Shown one piece after another: positions 1 through 11,914 of a stretch of DNA of 64,000 bases. A program made the translations under genes and the position numbers. Numbering within the stretch: position 1 is the first letter of the stretch; every line of letters begins with the position of its first letter. The notes beneath the pieces are model-generated. The model was not told the DNA's origin. It was given only the letters and a program-made list of their open reading frames with translations, and did no database searches. This DNA is from Circinella umbellata (taxonomy: Eukaryota > Mucoromycota > Mucoromycetes > Mucorales > Lichtheimiaceae): positions 1-64,000 of the forward strand of contig JAIWNF010000099.1 in the NCBI GenBank assembly GCA_025093555.1, given 5' to 3'.

Positions 1-1060
1 ATTTAAAACTCCCGAAAACATTAAAAGATATGATGTTAAAAATCGGCCAGTACCTTGATAATGACCGTAAGGCGTTACATACACGTAAGTTCATTTATTT
101 TCAGAGGATGATATGACTGCAACATGAGATAAAAAAGATTATTTTACTGAATGTCTATTATGTGTAGATCTTCGTATGGTAGGATTGATAATGGATGCTC
201 CTTGTGGTTATGTTTGTTGTATTCGTGAATTGAAAGAGGTGACTATTCCATGTGAATTTGAAAGATTTTACACAACATACATACGCTTCATAAAACAAGT
301 ATTTACTTTAATGGTTGGTAGTATATTAATGGTGGGAAGGGGATAAATAATAAATTTAGATTCGCAAACGTTATACTTAACGGATACCACTGAAACCTAA
401 AGTATATAGTCAAAGAATCAATGACAATTGTGAGACATGCAACTCCTGGTACGGATGATGAAAATGACGACGATGATGAAAATATGCTTGCTTCACTTCT
501 TAATAAATCTCAAGACACAGTCGAAATACCCTCATGTATTAACAAAGAAGAAACTTGCACAGATAAGAAAACTACAAAAAGAAGATGATGATTCTTTCTG
601 ATAGTTATGGCGAACATTAGTCAAAGGACGATTCATACCAGTTAAACCCCCTAATAATTCTTACCTTCCTTTTTTAAAGATTTACGAATAAAAATATCTG
701 CTTCTAATATTAATATTCCTATCATACGCACAGCGTTAAACTATATCTTTCCTGCATTCATTTATATGTTTACTATTTTCTTATTAAAACCTAAATCATA
801 ATTGTATAGTAATAATCAAAAACATATACATTTATCAAACAAGTGTCGTCACTCACTATATACGTATCATAAAATAAAATTCTTCTCTCTATTTCTTTGT
901 GAGGCTAGTGACTTGTGTATATATTTCTCTTTCCACGGAATCTGGAATACTCACTGGCGCTTCATTTCTGATGTCGTCCCTTTTGACAAGGATATTATCG
1001 GTCATAACATTCATTACTTAATATCACAGTTGCTCCGTAGTCTATATCACTCTCACGACA
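1..1060 (+). pseudogene. Copy A of dispersed multi-exon gene family (3' part, cut by window edge)
   Basis: The 3' end of the family gene described at 6985-9389. The end of exon 8 is at 1-84 (donor GTAAGT at 85), exon 9 at 168-313 (acceptor TAG at 165-167), and an acidic D/E-rich terminal segment at 421-588. Homology to copies B, C and E continues through the 3' flank; copies A and B share flank further (to about 930) than C and E do. Exon 8 lacks the 27 nt before the donor that are present in copy B, a deletion shared with copies C and E. Function unknown. The 5' exons lie outside the window, so intactness cannot be judged. Confidence 0.7.
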
Positions 1061-1429
1061 CTTATTCATAAAATAAAAAAATATCTCAACAACAATGTAC
1101 TACATGTACTACTTTCTCAGGTTCCCCTTGTCAACCCATTTGCCGCTTTTCAGTGTCTCTCTCTCTCTCATTGGCACTATTCAAGTACAGTATTTAGTTT
1201 CTCATCGTATTTTTTTTCTTTTCCTTCTATTTACTCTGCCTGCCATTCCCTATCTCAATCTAGTTGCACCCCTCAAATTCCGAAGTGTAATTAAATAAAA
1301 ACAGACTCTTTAGTCTCCTACAAAAAAAAAAGGATATACCAAAGTATCAGCAAAGCATAACTGATGATAATGTGGTGTATTAACTATTTATATGATATTA
1401 ATTCTCGCAACAAAAAAAAAGCAAGAAAT

Positions 1430-1980
1430 CACAAGGTTGTAAAACCCCTGAATTGACTGTAACTGACTTATTATATCACTACTATTCTGATCAACAACGA
1501 TGAAGTACACTTTTACATGGTTTACGAGTAATTTAGCGATGATCTTTTTTTGGATATTGAGAAACTGCAACAGCAAGAAAAGAAATTTGATTGAATCAAA
1601 TACTTCAAAGCAAAAAAACGCAAACACTGCATTTGGCCGTGAATCAGCTGAAATTCGGTATGTATATCTATATAGTTACAAATATAATAATGGACATTTT
1701 ATTGCTTGATATATTAATTAAAATCATAGGGAAGGAAAATAAGATACTCTGTCTAATACACAACCAACCAACCAATTAACCAACAACCTCAGGGCTATCA
1801 ATGAAACTTCGTGTTGTTCCCAATTTAAATTTAGTAACTCATACAATACCTCCTTTTGCTGTTGAAATGTTGCATAAACCAGCTGCCGATGGAAAACGTG
1901 GATTCCGAGCACTTGTTTTTGAATTATTTGGCTCAAAGGATAGATACGCACCACGGCTAAAATGAGTAATAGAAATGAAT
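1430..1980 (+). pseudogene. Unassigned degraded coding-like segment
   Basis: Pieces in several plus-strand frames look protein-like but are broken by stops. One is a K/Q-rich stretch near 1500-1620. A cleaner one runs from ATG 1801 to TGA 1963, and its reading includes FAVEMLHKPAADGKRGFRAL. The pieces may be exons of a decayed gene. I do not recognise the family, and no copy elsewhere in the window helps to fix the frame. Confidence 0.25.
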
Positions 1981-2610
1981 GGATTTCCATGAATCTGTAT
2001 GATCACTATTGACATGAAATTCTATGAAATGTGTCAGTTCATGGAGATACATAGATCTATGCAAAGTCATAGATATTCAGTCATATCCATTACCTATTTA
2101 TAAGCAGATTCATTCCTAGTTTCTAAATGATATATATTTTACTTTATGAGCATATACATTATACTGCAGATATAACATGGTTGAGACCACTTCTACTATA
2201 TTATGATAGGCACTTTGAATAATAAAATTTTCTTTTTGTGGGTCATTAACTATGTGAGATAATGAGAAAAGTAGTAAAAGAAGTGCGTGGGAATACTACT
2301 TCTCGTCAAACGGTCATGGGTTCACGAAGTATAAGTATGCCATTTCATAGATTATCACTCATATTTACAAAGCATGCATTTTCATTCATATTCATAGGTA
2401 TTTTTTCATAGATATTTGTTCAGTTTTATGCAAATTCATATATCATTCAGAGCCATACATTGTCACTCAGATTCATTAATTTTTGTAATAGAGATTCATG
2501 GATTTATTTTTATGAAGATGAATATTTGTCTTTTTTCATGCATATTCATAAAGAACCATGGCATTTCATAACCTATAAATTCATATTCATAGAGAATTAG
2601 GTAATTGCAT
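1975..2610. repeat. Degenerate AT-rich tract of TTCATA/TCATAGA words
   Basis: Dense, irregular recurrence of TTCATATTCAT, TCATAGAT and CATGAA-like words with no fixed period, resembling a decayed short-motif satellite. No gene is seen. Confidence 0.5.
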
Positions 2611-2629
2611 GCAATTTTTAGTCGTGGTG

Positions 2630-3431
2630 ACGTATATGTAAAAGATACCCTACTTCTTCATTATTTGAATGGTGACTACAAAAAATATGATTAGGGTTGT
2701 GTTAAACGAATTCTAAGCCCACAGGATATTCGATGGTTTTGTGCTCTTGAATGTACACAAATTGCTGTTGATGCATTCCAAACTGCCGTTGCATTATTTG
2801 ATGGTTTTCAATCCAGCTTGTATTTTTCTCTTCGTGTAAATCCACTTGATGCAAGACGCACTCATCCAATTATTCTACAGCTTAAAAATAACCACATTAT
2901 TCTTATTTGAAGATGTGCTTGATCGATCAATTAGAATACTTCTTGAATTCACAACAATCCCTGATAATACTGATATTCACTCTATCCATTCCTCCAATTT
3001 TAAAACAGCTGTTTAACATAATATTTAGTTACGCTTCCTTTTTATTCCGCGCTTTCTTTTTTTAACTGTTTATTACTAATAGAATATCAAAAAAGTTTTT
3101 TTCCGCGGAAGATTAAAAGGTTATTTTTTATTTCATTACATGTCGAGGATTTGGGAAGTGTAACTTATGTAAAAGAAAAATAAAAACGAGAAACGAGAAA
3201 CGATGATTAGAACAGACGGAAGCCTTGGCAGAGAGACAGTAAGGAAAAGCTTTTCAAAAACTAGAGTTTTTTTATAGCAACACGTGGAAGGATGCGATTT
3301 GGATAGCAAAGTGCGGTCTGAGAGTGGATGTGCAAATGAACGGACCCAAGTTTCTTTTTAATGATAATGAATTCATCTTTCATGGCCCCAAATTGTTTCT
3401 TGTGCTGTATAGTAGAAGTAGATTACATAAT
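2630..3431 (+). repeat. Repeat R2, copy 1, carrying an unassigned pseudogene
   Basis: Direct copy of 15541-16337 with scattered substitutions and small indels. Both copies carry the same reading frame, including CVKRILNPQD, then CTQIAVDAFQTAVALFD, then NPLDA-R-THPIILQL. Both contain the same in-frame TAG (within GATTAGGGTTGTG) a few codons earlier. Copy 1 has an extra base in the frame after the ILQL motif, so it is more decayed. The protein family is not recognised. The region 3432-3872 beyond it is AT-rich with no supported gene. Confidence 0.6.
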
Positions 3432-3872
3432 AATAATACGTACTAAGTAAAAATTATCTAATCACATTGTATTGATTTAAATTCCGTGATGATAATAATT
3501 TTTGTTTGTGTTTTGGTTTGTTTTCCATGCGACATAATATTGATGAAAATGTACCAACTTATAGTTTTTGCATCTATTTGTTAATGGTGTAGCTTGATAA
3601 TTTTTTATTTATACTGGTATTATCTATTATCATAGTACTTGCCTACGAATTGGTCTTTTTTCTATGAACCTTGCAATAAATATTGTGGAACATAGAAGCG
3701 CCTTACCGCAACATAACTTCATTTCATAATATATGCACTATGTACCGGTCATCTATATTTGGTCAGTTATATTTTATAGACCATGGTGAACTAACTTGCC
3801 ATGTTACAGAATTCTCTTCTATTCTTCTTCCACTGTATCTACCTAATTTAGTATATTTTTCAAACAATTTCT

Positions 3873-6800
3873 ATATCATATTGATTTTCCAATACACTAA
3901 AATATCCATCTCATTTTTACATTATTATCACGTATTATTCTTACGTAAAAATACAAATGCATAAAATATAATGACAGTGATAACTTTTTTTGTATGTACA
4001 ATTAGTTACTGTAAACTAATAACAAACCTGATCTACCTATGTGCTTATAACCGTTAAAAAGATTCAGCTCCGACTACATTTTTTCAGAACGTATCTCCAT
4101 CTGCCAAGCATTATTTTTTATAGAAACGTCGCATTAAATGCACTAAGAAAAGTATTAAAAATAAGTCTGATGTGACAGATTCAAAAAATATTAATTGCGA
4201 AAAAAGTTTTAAGCATTTGAAATTTTAGCCATTTAGCTGGGGGCTCCCATATTTCGAACAGTGAATAGCAGTGTGTCACCATATATGACGGTTTTGTGTA
4301 ACATAAAAAACCAGATACGTAAAGTTTCTTATTAGACTGATAGTCTGTTGTATATATTATATGTTATACAACTGTTCAGATCACATATGTATGTTTTATC
4401 TCAGACACCATTGTGAGACTAATTGAATTGAATATCTTTAGTATGAGCAAAGACAACCTATTACTAAGAAAGAACATCTAAATATTATTAAAGAAAAAAA
4501 AGCATAGGTACAGTATATATAGTCTTTATTTTTTATTTTTTAAAACATGGATCAAGTAACCATCATTCAATTTATGGAGAAAAATAAAACAAAATATTAA
4601 TGTTTTTATATACTACAGTACTATGAATTAAAGTAATTACAATTGTTCTTGGAAAGCATTATTATTTACTTTCACCTTTAAGGAACACCTTGTCTGATTT
4701 TTTGTTTCGACAGAATTTCACCTGCACGGGTGCTGTATTTTTTCAGGTGAAATTTGGATTTTTTATGTGCCTAGCCACATATTTTTTAAGTGATTTGCCA
4801 CGCTCGTATAAAAATAATTTTTTTTTATGGGTTTTTTTATAAGTTTGGCATTTTTTGCATAAAAAAGCACTTCGTCATTTTTTTTTATAAATAATTCACT
4901 ATATGTTTTTGTATAAAAATTCACCAAGTCATTTTTTTGTATAGATTAATCACTATATGTTTCCCTATAAAAAAAATCACTTAATCACTGTAACCATTAT
5001 CTATTAGCTGCGAGATTTAATGAACTGCTAAAAGTACATACATTGTTGTGATGATGTTTGATTGCAACAAAAAAAAATACAATCAAAATAATTGACATCA
5101 ATAGTAATAATGATTACGTAGAAGCACATGACACTCGTCTCAGCAATAAAAATACAAATAAATGCGCACGTAAGAGAGGATAAATCTTGTGATATAATCA
5201 AAGATATATAAATCATATGTACAGTACAACCAGTGATGCTCATCCATTAATATAAACCCCAACTTTGCTGAATATTTTGTTTTGTTATCTTTTACTGCTA
5301 TACCGTCACGTGAAACACCACGTCGTTTTGTTAGCACTGATGTATAAAATAACAGTTCATCTAGTCAATTGATTGTAAGTAAGATCACATCGTTTGTTTT
5401 CGGGTGAGCGGATATATTTATATACATGAAGAAAAATGATTGCGTAAAATTGCTAGCAGTTCGAAGTAGTCTCTAAAAAGTTAATCATATATTCCACCCC
5501 AATAAGACTTTTTATTTGAACTATTATTTACATACATTTTTTATGTACTGTCAATCAATAAGAACAGAGTTGTTTGATCACATGTCGTCGCCTCGCTGTG
5601 TGTAAAAGTTGTTTTTAGTCTACGTACGCAGCACTATTTTATCTTGATTTTTTTTCAATGACATGGTGTATACAAGCAACATCCATCTTTCATCCTTTTT
5701 GTGAACAGCCAATATTCTAAGATACATTCTGTACATATGTTCATCACAATTCACGGTTATATGCTTGTTATGATGTTCTTTTTAAAAAGAAAGTTTTATT
5801 TTTTCAAGTGGAGCTGAGACCACGCAAGTGGACGCGTGCATGCACCTAAAAATGGGGGAGCATCTGATATTACTTTTATAAGATTAGCTTTTTACGTATC
5901 GCATTGCATAATATGTATTTCTACTGGTAATGGTTTATTTTAATAAAAATAAACAGTAACTTTATTTCTTCAAATGCTTTTGAAAAAAACGAAGAGTTTG
6001 TATGACATGGTACGTAATAGTAACTTAAATAAAAAAGAAAAGAAACGGTAGAGGGAATGAGGGAATAAGAAAGGCTATACAATGCTAAGAAAATGATAGG
6101 TTGACCAATTTTAATAAGAATAGAAGGGATGGAATTATATAAAGAAAATTAGAGATGTGGGGAATATAAAAGGCAAGCAATAGTAAAGGGTTGATTAAAA
6201 AAAACATATCTACGGGAAAGTAGAGTTTGAAAGACGCGTGCTTACTCCTGACCCTTCGAATGGACACGTATACATATAAATATCAATATGAAACGTATTT
6301 ACAAAAAACGCAGTTACCATCGAAACGTATATAAAACATAAAAGAAAATGAGTGCGAGACAGAGTTAAAATCAAACGGTACGTACGTAGCAACCATTTGA
6401 TTAATTGTAAAAAGAAAATTCTTTATATAAAAGAAAATGTTAGACAGAGCTATACCTATAAATTAGAATTTGTTAAAGATAAAATATCATTATATTATGC
6501 ATTACGTATATGAAAGATGAGTGAGTTATAGTAGGGTAAAAAAAATCGTAAAAGTGAAAGAAAGGGACAAAACAGGTTTTATGAAGTATGACACTTATTC
6601 TACTATCATCCTCGCCATGCATAACAAAGAAGAGCAATTAACCACAGTGCGTAATAAATTAGCTCCCCAAAATTGTTCTTTTACCATATTAGTAGTTAAA
6701 AAATAAACAAATATTATTGCATGCATAACACAACCATCATGAGCTTAATAGTTGTCATGCAAGCTGATATCAATATGCTAACACTGTAGTATTACAAAAT

Positions 6801-7863
6801 AGCCTGACACTCCGCCATTTCCATATGAAAAAAAGCATCTTTACGCAGTTGTTATGACTACACTTTTATAAATTTACTCACTTCACTCACTTTTTTTTTG
6901 ATACCCACGCCCTTTTTTATTCTTCTTCTTCTTCTTTCAAACTTCAATATTTATTTTCATTGCAAAACGCTTCTGACAAACCAGATGTCTTCTTCCAATA
7001 TTTCAAACGCTCCTGAACAGTTTTTATCTGATTTCAAAGAAGGTATACTTAAGCATGGTAAAATACTTCTCATCATTTATACCAATAACACGTTACTTTA
7101 ATATAGCTTTCACAAAATATCTGGAGCAAGAAAAAGATGATGTGTCACTCCAAAAATTCTACAAATATAATCCTGAGGTTTTTAAAACTCATAGCAACCA
7201 AACAGACCTCAAGGCAACCATTAACCGTACTTTTATTAAAATGATAGAAGAGTTTGAAATAGAAGTAAGTATTTGATACCCCCGCCCCAGACACCAGATA
7301 GTTTCATTAAATATATATAACATAATTGCTTACCTTCTCTTTTAATTTTTTTTAACACGTACTGTCAGAAATATAACAAGAAGCAACCAGAATGGGATGA
7401 TATATTACAGGAGGTATAGGAGATATACTAATTTTTATTTATTTATTATTATTTTCTTTCATTTCTAAGTCGTGTTTCTCTCTCAAATCATACTGTAGAG
7501 AAGTGAAGTAAACCATTCCCCGTCGAAATGTCATACAACATTATCAAAAAACAAAGAAAAATCCGTGTCTTCGAGCAGCTCCGAAAGTCTTGTAGGTTCT
7601 CTTTCTTTTTTTTAAAAAAAACAACTTTATTGTTTTTCCATTATTATGATGGAATGATGTTTCTGATTTCTGAATGTTCGATAGGACATTTTATCAACTG
7701 AACAATGGGAGGCGTTTGAAGAAAAATACCAAGCAATGAAAGACGAAAAAAAATGGAAGGTTGGGGATGTTTATGTCGAAGACGTTATATACAAGCATGC
7801 CAAAACACTTAAATATGAAAAGTAAGTATGAGTGTTTTCTTTTGAGGATACATTTACTTACGA
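3873..7863 (+). repeat. Large direct duplication D1, copy 1 (5' flank plus exons 1-5 of copy B)
   Basis: Near-identical to 59986-64000 by eye, with scattered substitutions and several indels (for example around 4796-4850 against 60910-61020). The unit holds about 3.1 kb of AT-rich sequence with no convincing gene, then the first five exons of the family gene. The second copy runs off the window end, so the full length is not seen. The left junction shows no obvious target-site duplication or terminal repeat, so the duplication mechanism is open. Confidence 0.9.
4714..4754. repeat. 11-bp inverted repeat (hairpin) inside D1
   Basis: The left arm AATTTCACCTG (4714-4724) is the exact complement of CAGGTGAAATT (4744-4754), with a 19-nt loop. 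The same hairpin is at 60827-60867 in the other D1 copy. There the loop start also forms CACCTG-CA-CAGGTG, a nested palindrome that has one mismatch here. Downstream, 4850-4990 holds about three diverged units of TCACTATATGTTT plus TATAAAAA words. Confidence 0.6.
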
Positions 7864-8454
7864 ATTACCTTAAACACCAAAAAGAATCAAGTTACATCCA
7901 ATGTCCGGCTACCAAAATAGAAAATTATTTTTAATTTTTAAAGATTACATATATGAATGCTCTTCTTTACTAACTTCATATTTCTTACATTTTCAGTGCT
8001 GCACATTCATTTATTTTGAATTTAGCTGATAAACGTTGAAAAAACGTATTTACCGAAGACCAGTTATCTGTGATTGAGAAAGAATACTTTCTTCCACTTC
8101 CAACACTCCCCGGAGAACTTGTTGAGTTCTTAAAAAAGTTTAAAAATGTTGTATGTATAATTATTGTTGTCTATCTATTAACAGGAAGTAGTACATTAGC
8201 ATATTTCTCATTATAAAATTTTCTAATAGGAAAACTTGGACGACGCCTGGAAAATTGCCAACGATAGTTGTTTTGATCCTGTTAACCAATTTGATGCAGA
8301 CTGTGCGAAGCAGTCAATCTTAAATATCATTTCGGCATATAGATGGGATGTTGTGAACAGAATTGCTAGACAAGGAAAAGAACGAGATCTGATGCGTGTG
8401 TGGCGGGCGATCGACGACTCCTTTGATGATTTAAAAGTTGATATACGAAGGTAA

Positions 8455-8503
<49 letters not shown>

Positions 8504-9389
8504 CGATTGACGACTCGTAACATATTTGTATCTATATTTTATAGAAGTGATCAACAGGCGTATGCCTCTTCTGCTCGTCTCAATGAAGATAGGAGTACCT
8601 CCATTAATGGATCGATTATGAGGAAGATTGTTGGTGTGAAACCAGATTTAATAATATCCAAAAATATGCTTGAATACGGCGCAGCAGAACATGGTTATGA
8701 AGATGAGGCTGGTGTAGGAACGAAGGAGTTGACAGAGCGATATTTGAAACTTCCGAAAACAATGAAAGATATGATGTTAAAAATTAGCCAGTACCTTGAT
8801 AATGATCGAAAGGCATTACGCTCCCTGAGAATCATTGGATTTTCACATACACGTAAGTTCATTTATTCTCAGAGGATGATATGACTGCAACATGAGATAA
8901 AAAAGATTATTTTACTGAATGTCTATTATGTGTAGATCTTCGTATGGTTGGATTGATAATGGATGCCCCTTGTGGTTATGTTTGTCGTATTCGTGAATTG
9001 AAAGAGGTGATTATTCCATGTGAATTTGAAAGATTTTACACAACATATATACGTTTCATAAAACAAGTATTTACTTTAAAGGTTGGTAGTATATTAATTG
9101 TGGGAAGGGGATAAAGAATGAATTTAGATTCGCAAACGTTATACTTAACGGATACCACTGAAACCTAAAGTATATAGTCAAAGAATCAATGACAATTGTC
9201 AGACATGCAACTACTAGTACGGATGAAGAAAACGACGACGATGATGGAAATATGCTTGCTTCCCTTGTTAATAAATCTCAAGACATAATGGATATACCTT
9301 CATGTCTCAACAAATACGGAGCTTGCACAGATAAGAAAACTAGAAAAAGAAAAGATCGTGAAGATGATGATAGTTATAGCGGACATTAG
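6985..9389 (+). pseudogene. Copy B of the multi-exon family: most complete copy, one in-frame stop
   Basis: Exons inferred from phase and GT/AG sites: 6985-7042, 7107-7264, 7369-7413, 7499-7591, 7685-7821, 7997-8150, 8230-8450, 8545-8852, 8936-9081. Together they give 440 codons in frame, followed by an acidic, K/R-ending tail (ATG 9189 to TAG 9389) whose splice junction I could not fix. There is one nonsense codon, TGA 8037-8039, where copies C, D and F read Trp. Exon 4 is Ser-rich. Exon 7 carries FDADCAKQSILN and VWRAIDDSFDDLK. Exon 8 carries VGVKPDLIISK, then a second acidic block, then KLPKTMKDMM. Function unknown. A PD-(D/E)XK-like nuclease fold is possible but unproven. Alternatively it is a transposon-associated gene. 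Confidence 0.7.
8457..8495. repeat. (TA)n microsatellite in intron 7 of copy B
   Basis: An alternating TA tract inside the intron between exons 7 and 8. The equivalent intron of copies C (about 18690-18708) and E (about 52089-52111) has a shorter TA run, so tract length varies between copies. Confidence 0.85.
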
Positions 9390-9399
9390 TCAATAGACA

Positions 9400-9955
9400 A
9401 TTCATACCATTTAAAACCCCTAATAATTCTTATCATACCTTCCTTTTTTCTCATATTAATATTCCTACGCATAGCGTTAAACCATATCTTTCCTGCATTC
9501 ATCTATATTTTTATTATCTTCTTATTAAAGCCTAAATCATAATTGTACAGTAATAATCAAGAACTTATGCATTTATTAAACAAGTGTCACTCACTATTTA
9601 CGTAAAATAAAATTTTTCTCTTTATTTCTTTGAGGCTAGTGACTTGTGTATATATTTTTCTTTCAATCTTGTACCAAGAATAATCCCAAACATAGTCTTC
9701 TCTCTATCATACAACATCTAGTGGTGGCTGACGGATAGGTACGTATCAATGAAAAAAAAAACTAAAACATCTGCTTTTTGAAGACATCATGTAATATGCA
9801 ACAGCGGCTCATAGTTATATGATAATATAGTATCACTTTAATATCCCGTTTTTAAGCCTTTCTACAATAGCACCCTTTAACATAGTAGTAATTATTTTTC
9901 GTCTACTACTGTTTTAGTATAATTTTATGCATGACAAATGTGAAGAGATTTCTAA
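9400..9955. other. 3' flank of copy B; no gene
   Basis: Homology with copy A continues to about 9660. Beyond that the DNA is AT-rich, with no supported coding frame before the CACTA element starts at 9956. Confidence 0.5.
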
Positions 9956-10280
9956 CACTACGGGGAATCTGAAACGGATGATCACAGCATATCTATAAAT
10001 TGTCTATTTCTACAGTAAATCTTTGAATATCGACTGTAAATCTCTAATTTTTTTTTGTTGAATTTTGAAATAAAAATGTTGTTTACTTCTGTCTTTTAAT
10101 AAAAATCGTTTCTTTAGTTTCATGTATAGTGCATTTAAGACAGTTAATACATTTTTATAAATTCGAAGATATTCATATTGGAAATCTCTGCTAATCTTTC
10201 AGCTGCGGAGTAAAATAATTTGAAATGATTCAACGCGAAGTGCTCGCCTTTTTCTTTTCACCAAACACTTTTTTATTCCC

Positions 10281-11719
10281 ATGGTACTCACGCCTCGAAT
10301 TCCATTACTGTCAAACATTCCAAGAGCAAAATTTCAGTGTTATTTGTGTAGAGGTCTTTTCCGGAAGGAAGATATTTCAAAAGAAGCGCAATCAAACAAA
10401 TGCTTAAAGGATACTGAAAATATAAATCAGGATCAATGCCGAAGAAAGCGCCCGCGAGTTTCAAGTATTGAAAATAAAAACCCAAATGAAACGATCAGTC
10501 TTCCTAGTATCTCCCAAGATTCTAGGTAATATTATAATTTAATTAATTCTTTCATGCTACATACTATCATAATAACGATTGCTAATAAATGGTAAACAAT
10601 AATCAGACGGATCGAAATGGAGGTGGATATACGTATCACAAACACATGAAGTAAACGAAACTAATAACAAGTAAGTATCTATTAATACAAACATATTCAA
10701 TCCAACGTCAAGTTATTAATTTTTATCTTTAGAAATAATGAAAAAAAAATTGATTTCAAGTGGATCTATGCATGTCACTGCTCCTACTGAATACCGTGAT
10801 GATTACCATGACAACCCCAGTGATAGTAACCAAGATTACGACTATCAAGAATACGACTACCAAGATGGCGATTGGAAAGATGGTGGATGCTCTAATGTTG
10901 AGGACGACAACAATAACTATAATCTTCATGAATATGATTTAAATGGCTACAACGATGATAATGAAGATGCAGCAGGGAAGGCTAGTAGAAAGCTTCTTAT
11001 ATCATCCATTAAACATGGCAGTACACGAGCTCTTCATGACGATTTTGTATATATCGTTAATGACTACAATTATGGTATAAACGAGCCACTCTTTAGCCAT
11101 TTTCGATCAACGAGTTTATTGAAAAAAACATACCCCATTGTGTATATCCGATATGACATCTGTCCTAATGGCTGCAAAATGTATCAGCCTGATGAGGATG
11201 CACATATTTTTGTTCATTGCGGTCAGCCAAGATATAATAATAAAAAGCGAAATAATGATGGTATACAAGAAACAAACAAGCACGTGCAACAGTACAACAA
11301 TTTCCTCTGATTGAACAACTAGCACTTTTGATCCAAGATAATGAAACTCGTTCACTATTATTACATCGTTCTGAACGGCAAGCGTCAGAAAAAGGTGTCT
11401 ATCGTGACATATATGACGGAAAGAACTATAAAAAACTGAAAAAGGATGGTCTCTTCAGTGGGAATCTGGATATTGCGATCTCTATCTATGCTGATGGATT
11501 TACAAACAACTTACAATTATTCATATCGTTAATTTTAATTTACCACAATCGATCAGATACGAAAACGAAAATATGTTACAATTGTGTATTATACCGTCAG
11601 CACCTAAAGACTTAGAAAGCTTCCTTCAGCCAATGATAAATAGTCTGGAAATATTACAAACAAGCGGAATATGGGTTAAAGCAGATGATGGAGATATGAA
11701 ATACTGGTCCAGTTTATAA
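10281..11719 (+). pseudogene. Tnp2-like (Transposase_21) transposase, N-terminal half, frameshifted
   Basis: A first exon (ATG 10281, donor after 10526) encodes a Cys-containing segment (FQCYLCRGLF). A long D/Y/N-rich frame follows (10738-11310) and ends with YDICPNGCKMY and CGQPRY. The homologous reading then moves to another frame (11328 on: QDNETRSLLL, DIYDGKNYK, DIAISIYADGF) and moves again to NFNLPQSIRYENENMLQ before TAA 11717-11719. This order (Cys motif, DI-DG, D-GF, NLPP-RY-ENL) matches the Tnp2 transposases of CACTA elements. At least two frameshifts and the missing C-terminal half make it a pseudogene. The C-terminal half of such a protein survives at the second locus (44.6-46.0 kb). 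Confidence 0.8.
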
Positions 11720-11914
11720 ATTATTTATGTCAGAAGGATATTATAAAGTACTACTAATATATTACATTGTTACTTTATTTATTAATTTATCATAGAACCT
11801 CATGCCGACGAAGGTGGAGCGAGCTCAAGGTTAGTGGTTTTGAAAGAAAAAGTACATTATGGACTGATGATGATTTAGAACATTGGTATAATTAACAATT
11901 TATTACGTAGTTCG

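Noticed and set aside
6521..6706. Small ORF conserved in both D1 copies (also 62657-62842)
   Set aside because: It starts with GTG and has no ATG near. It is conserved only because the whole 4 kb is duplicated, and shows no domain.
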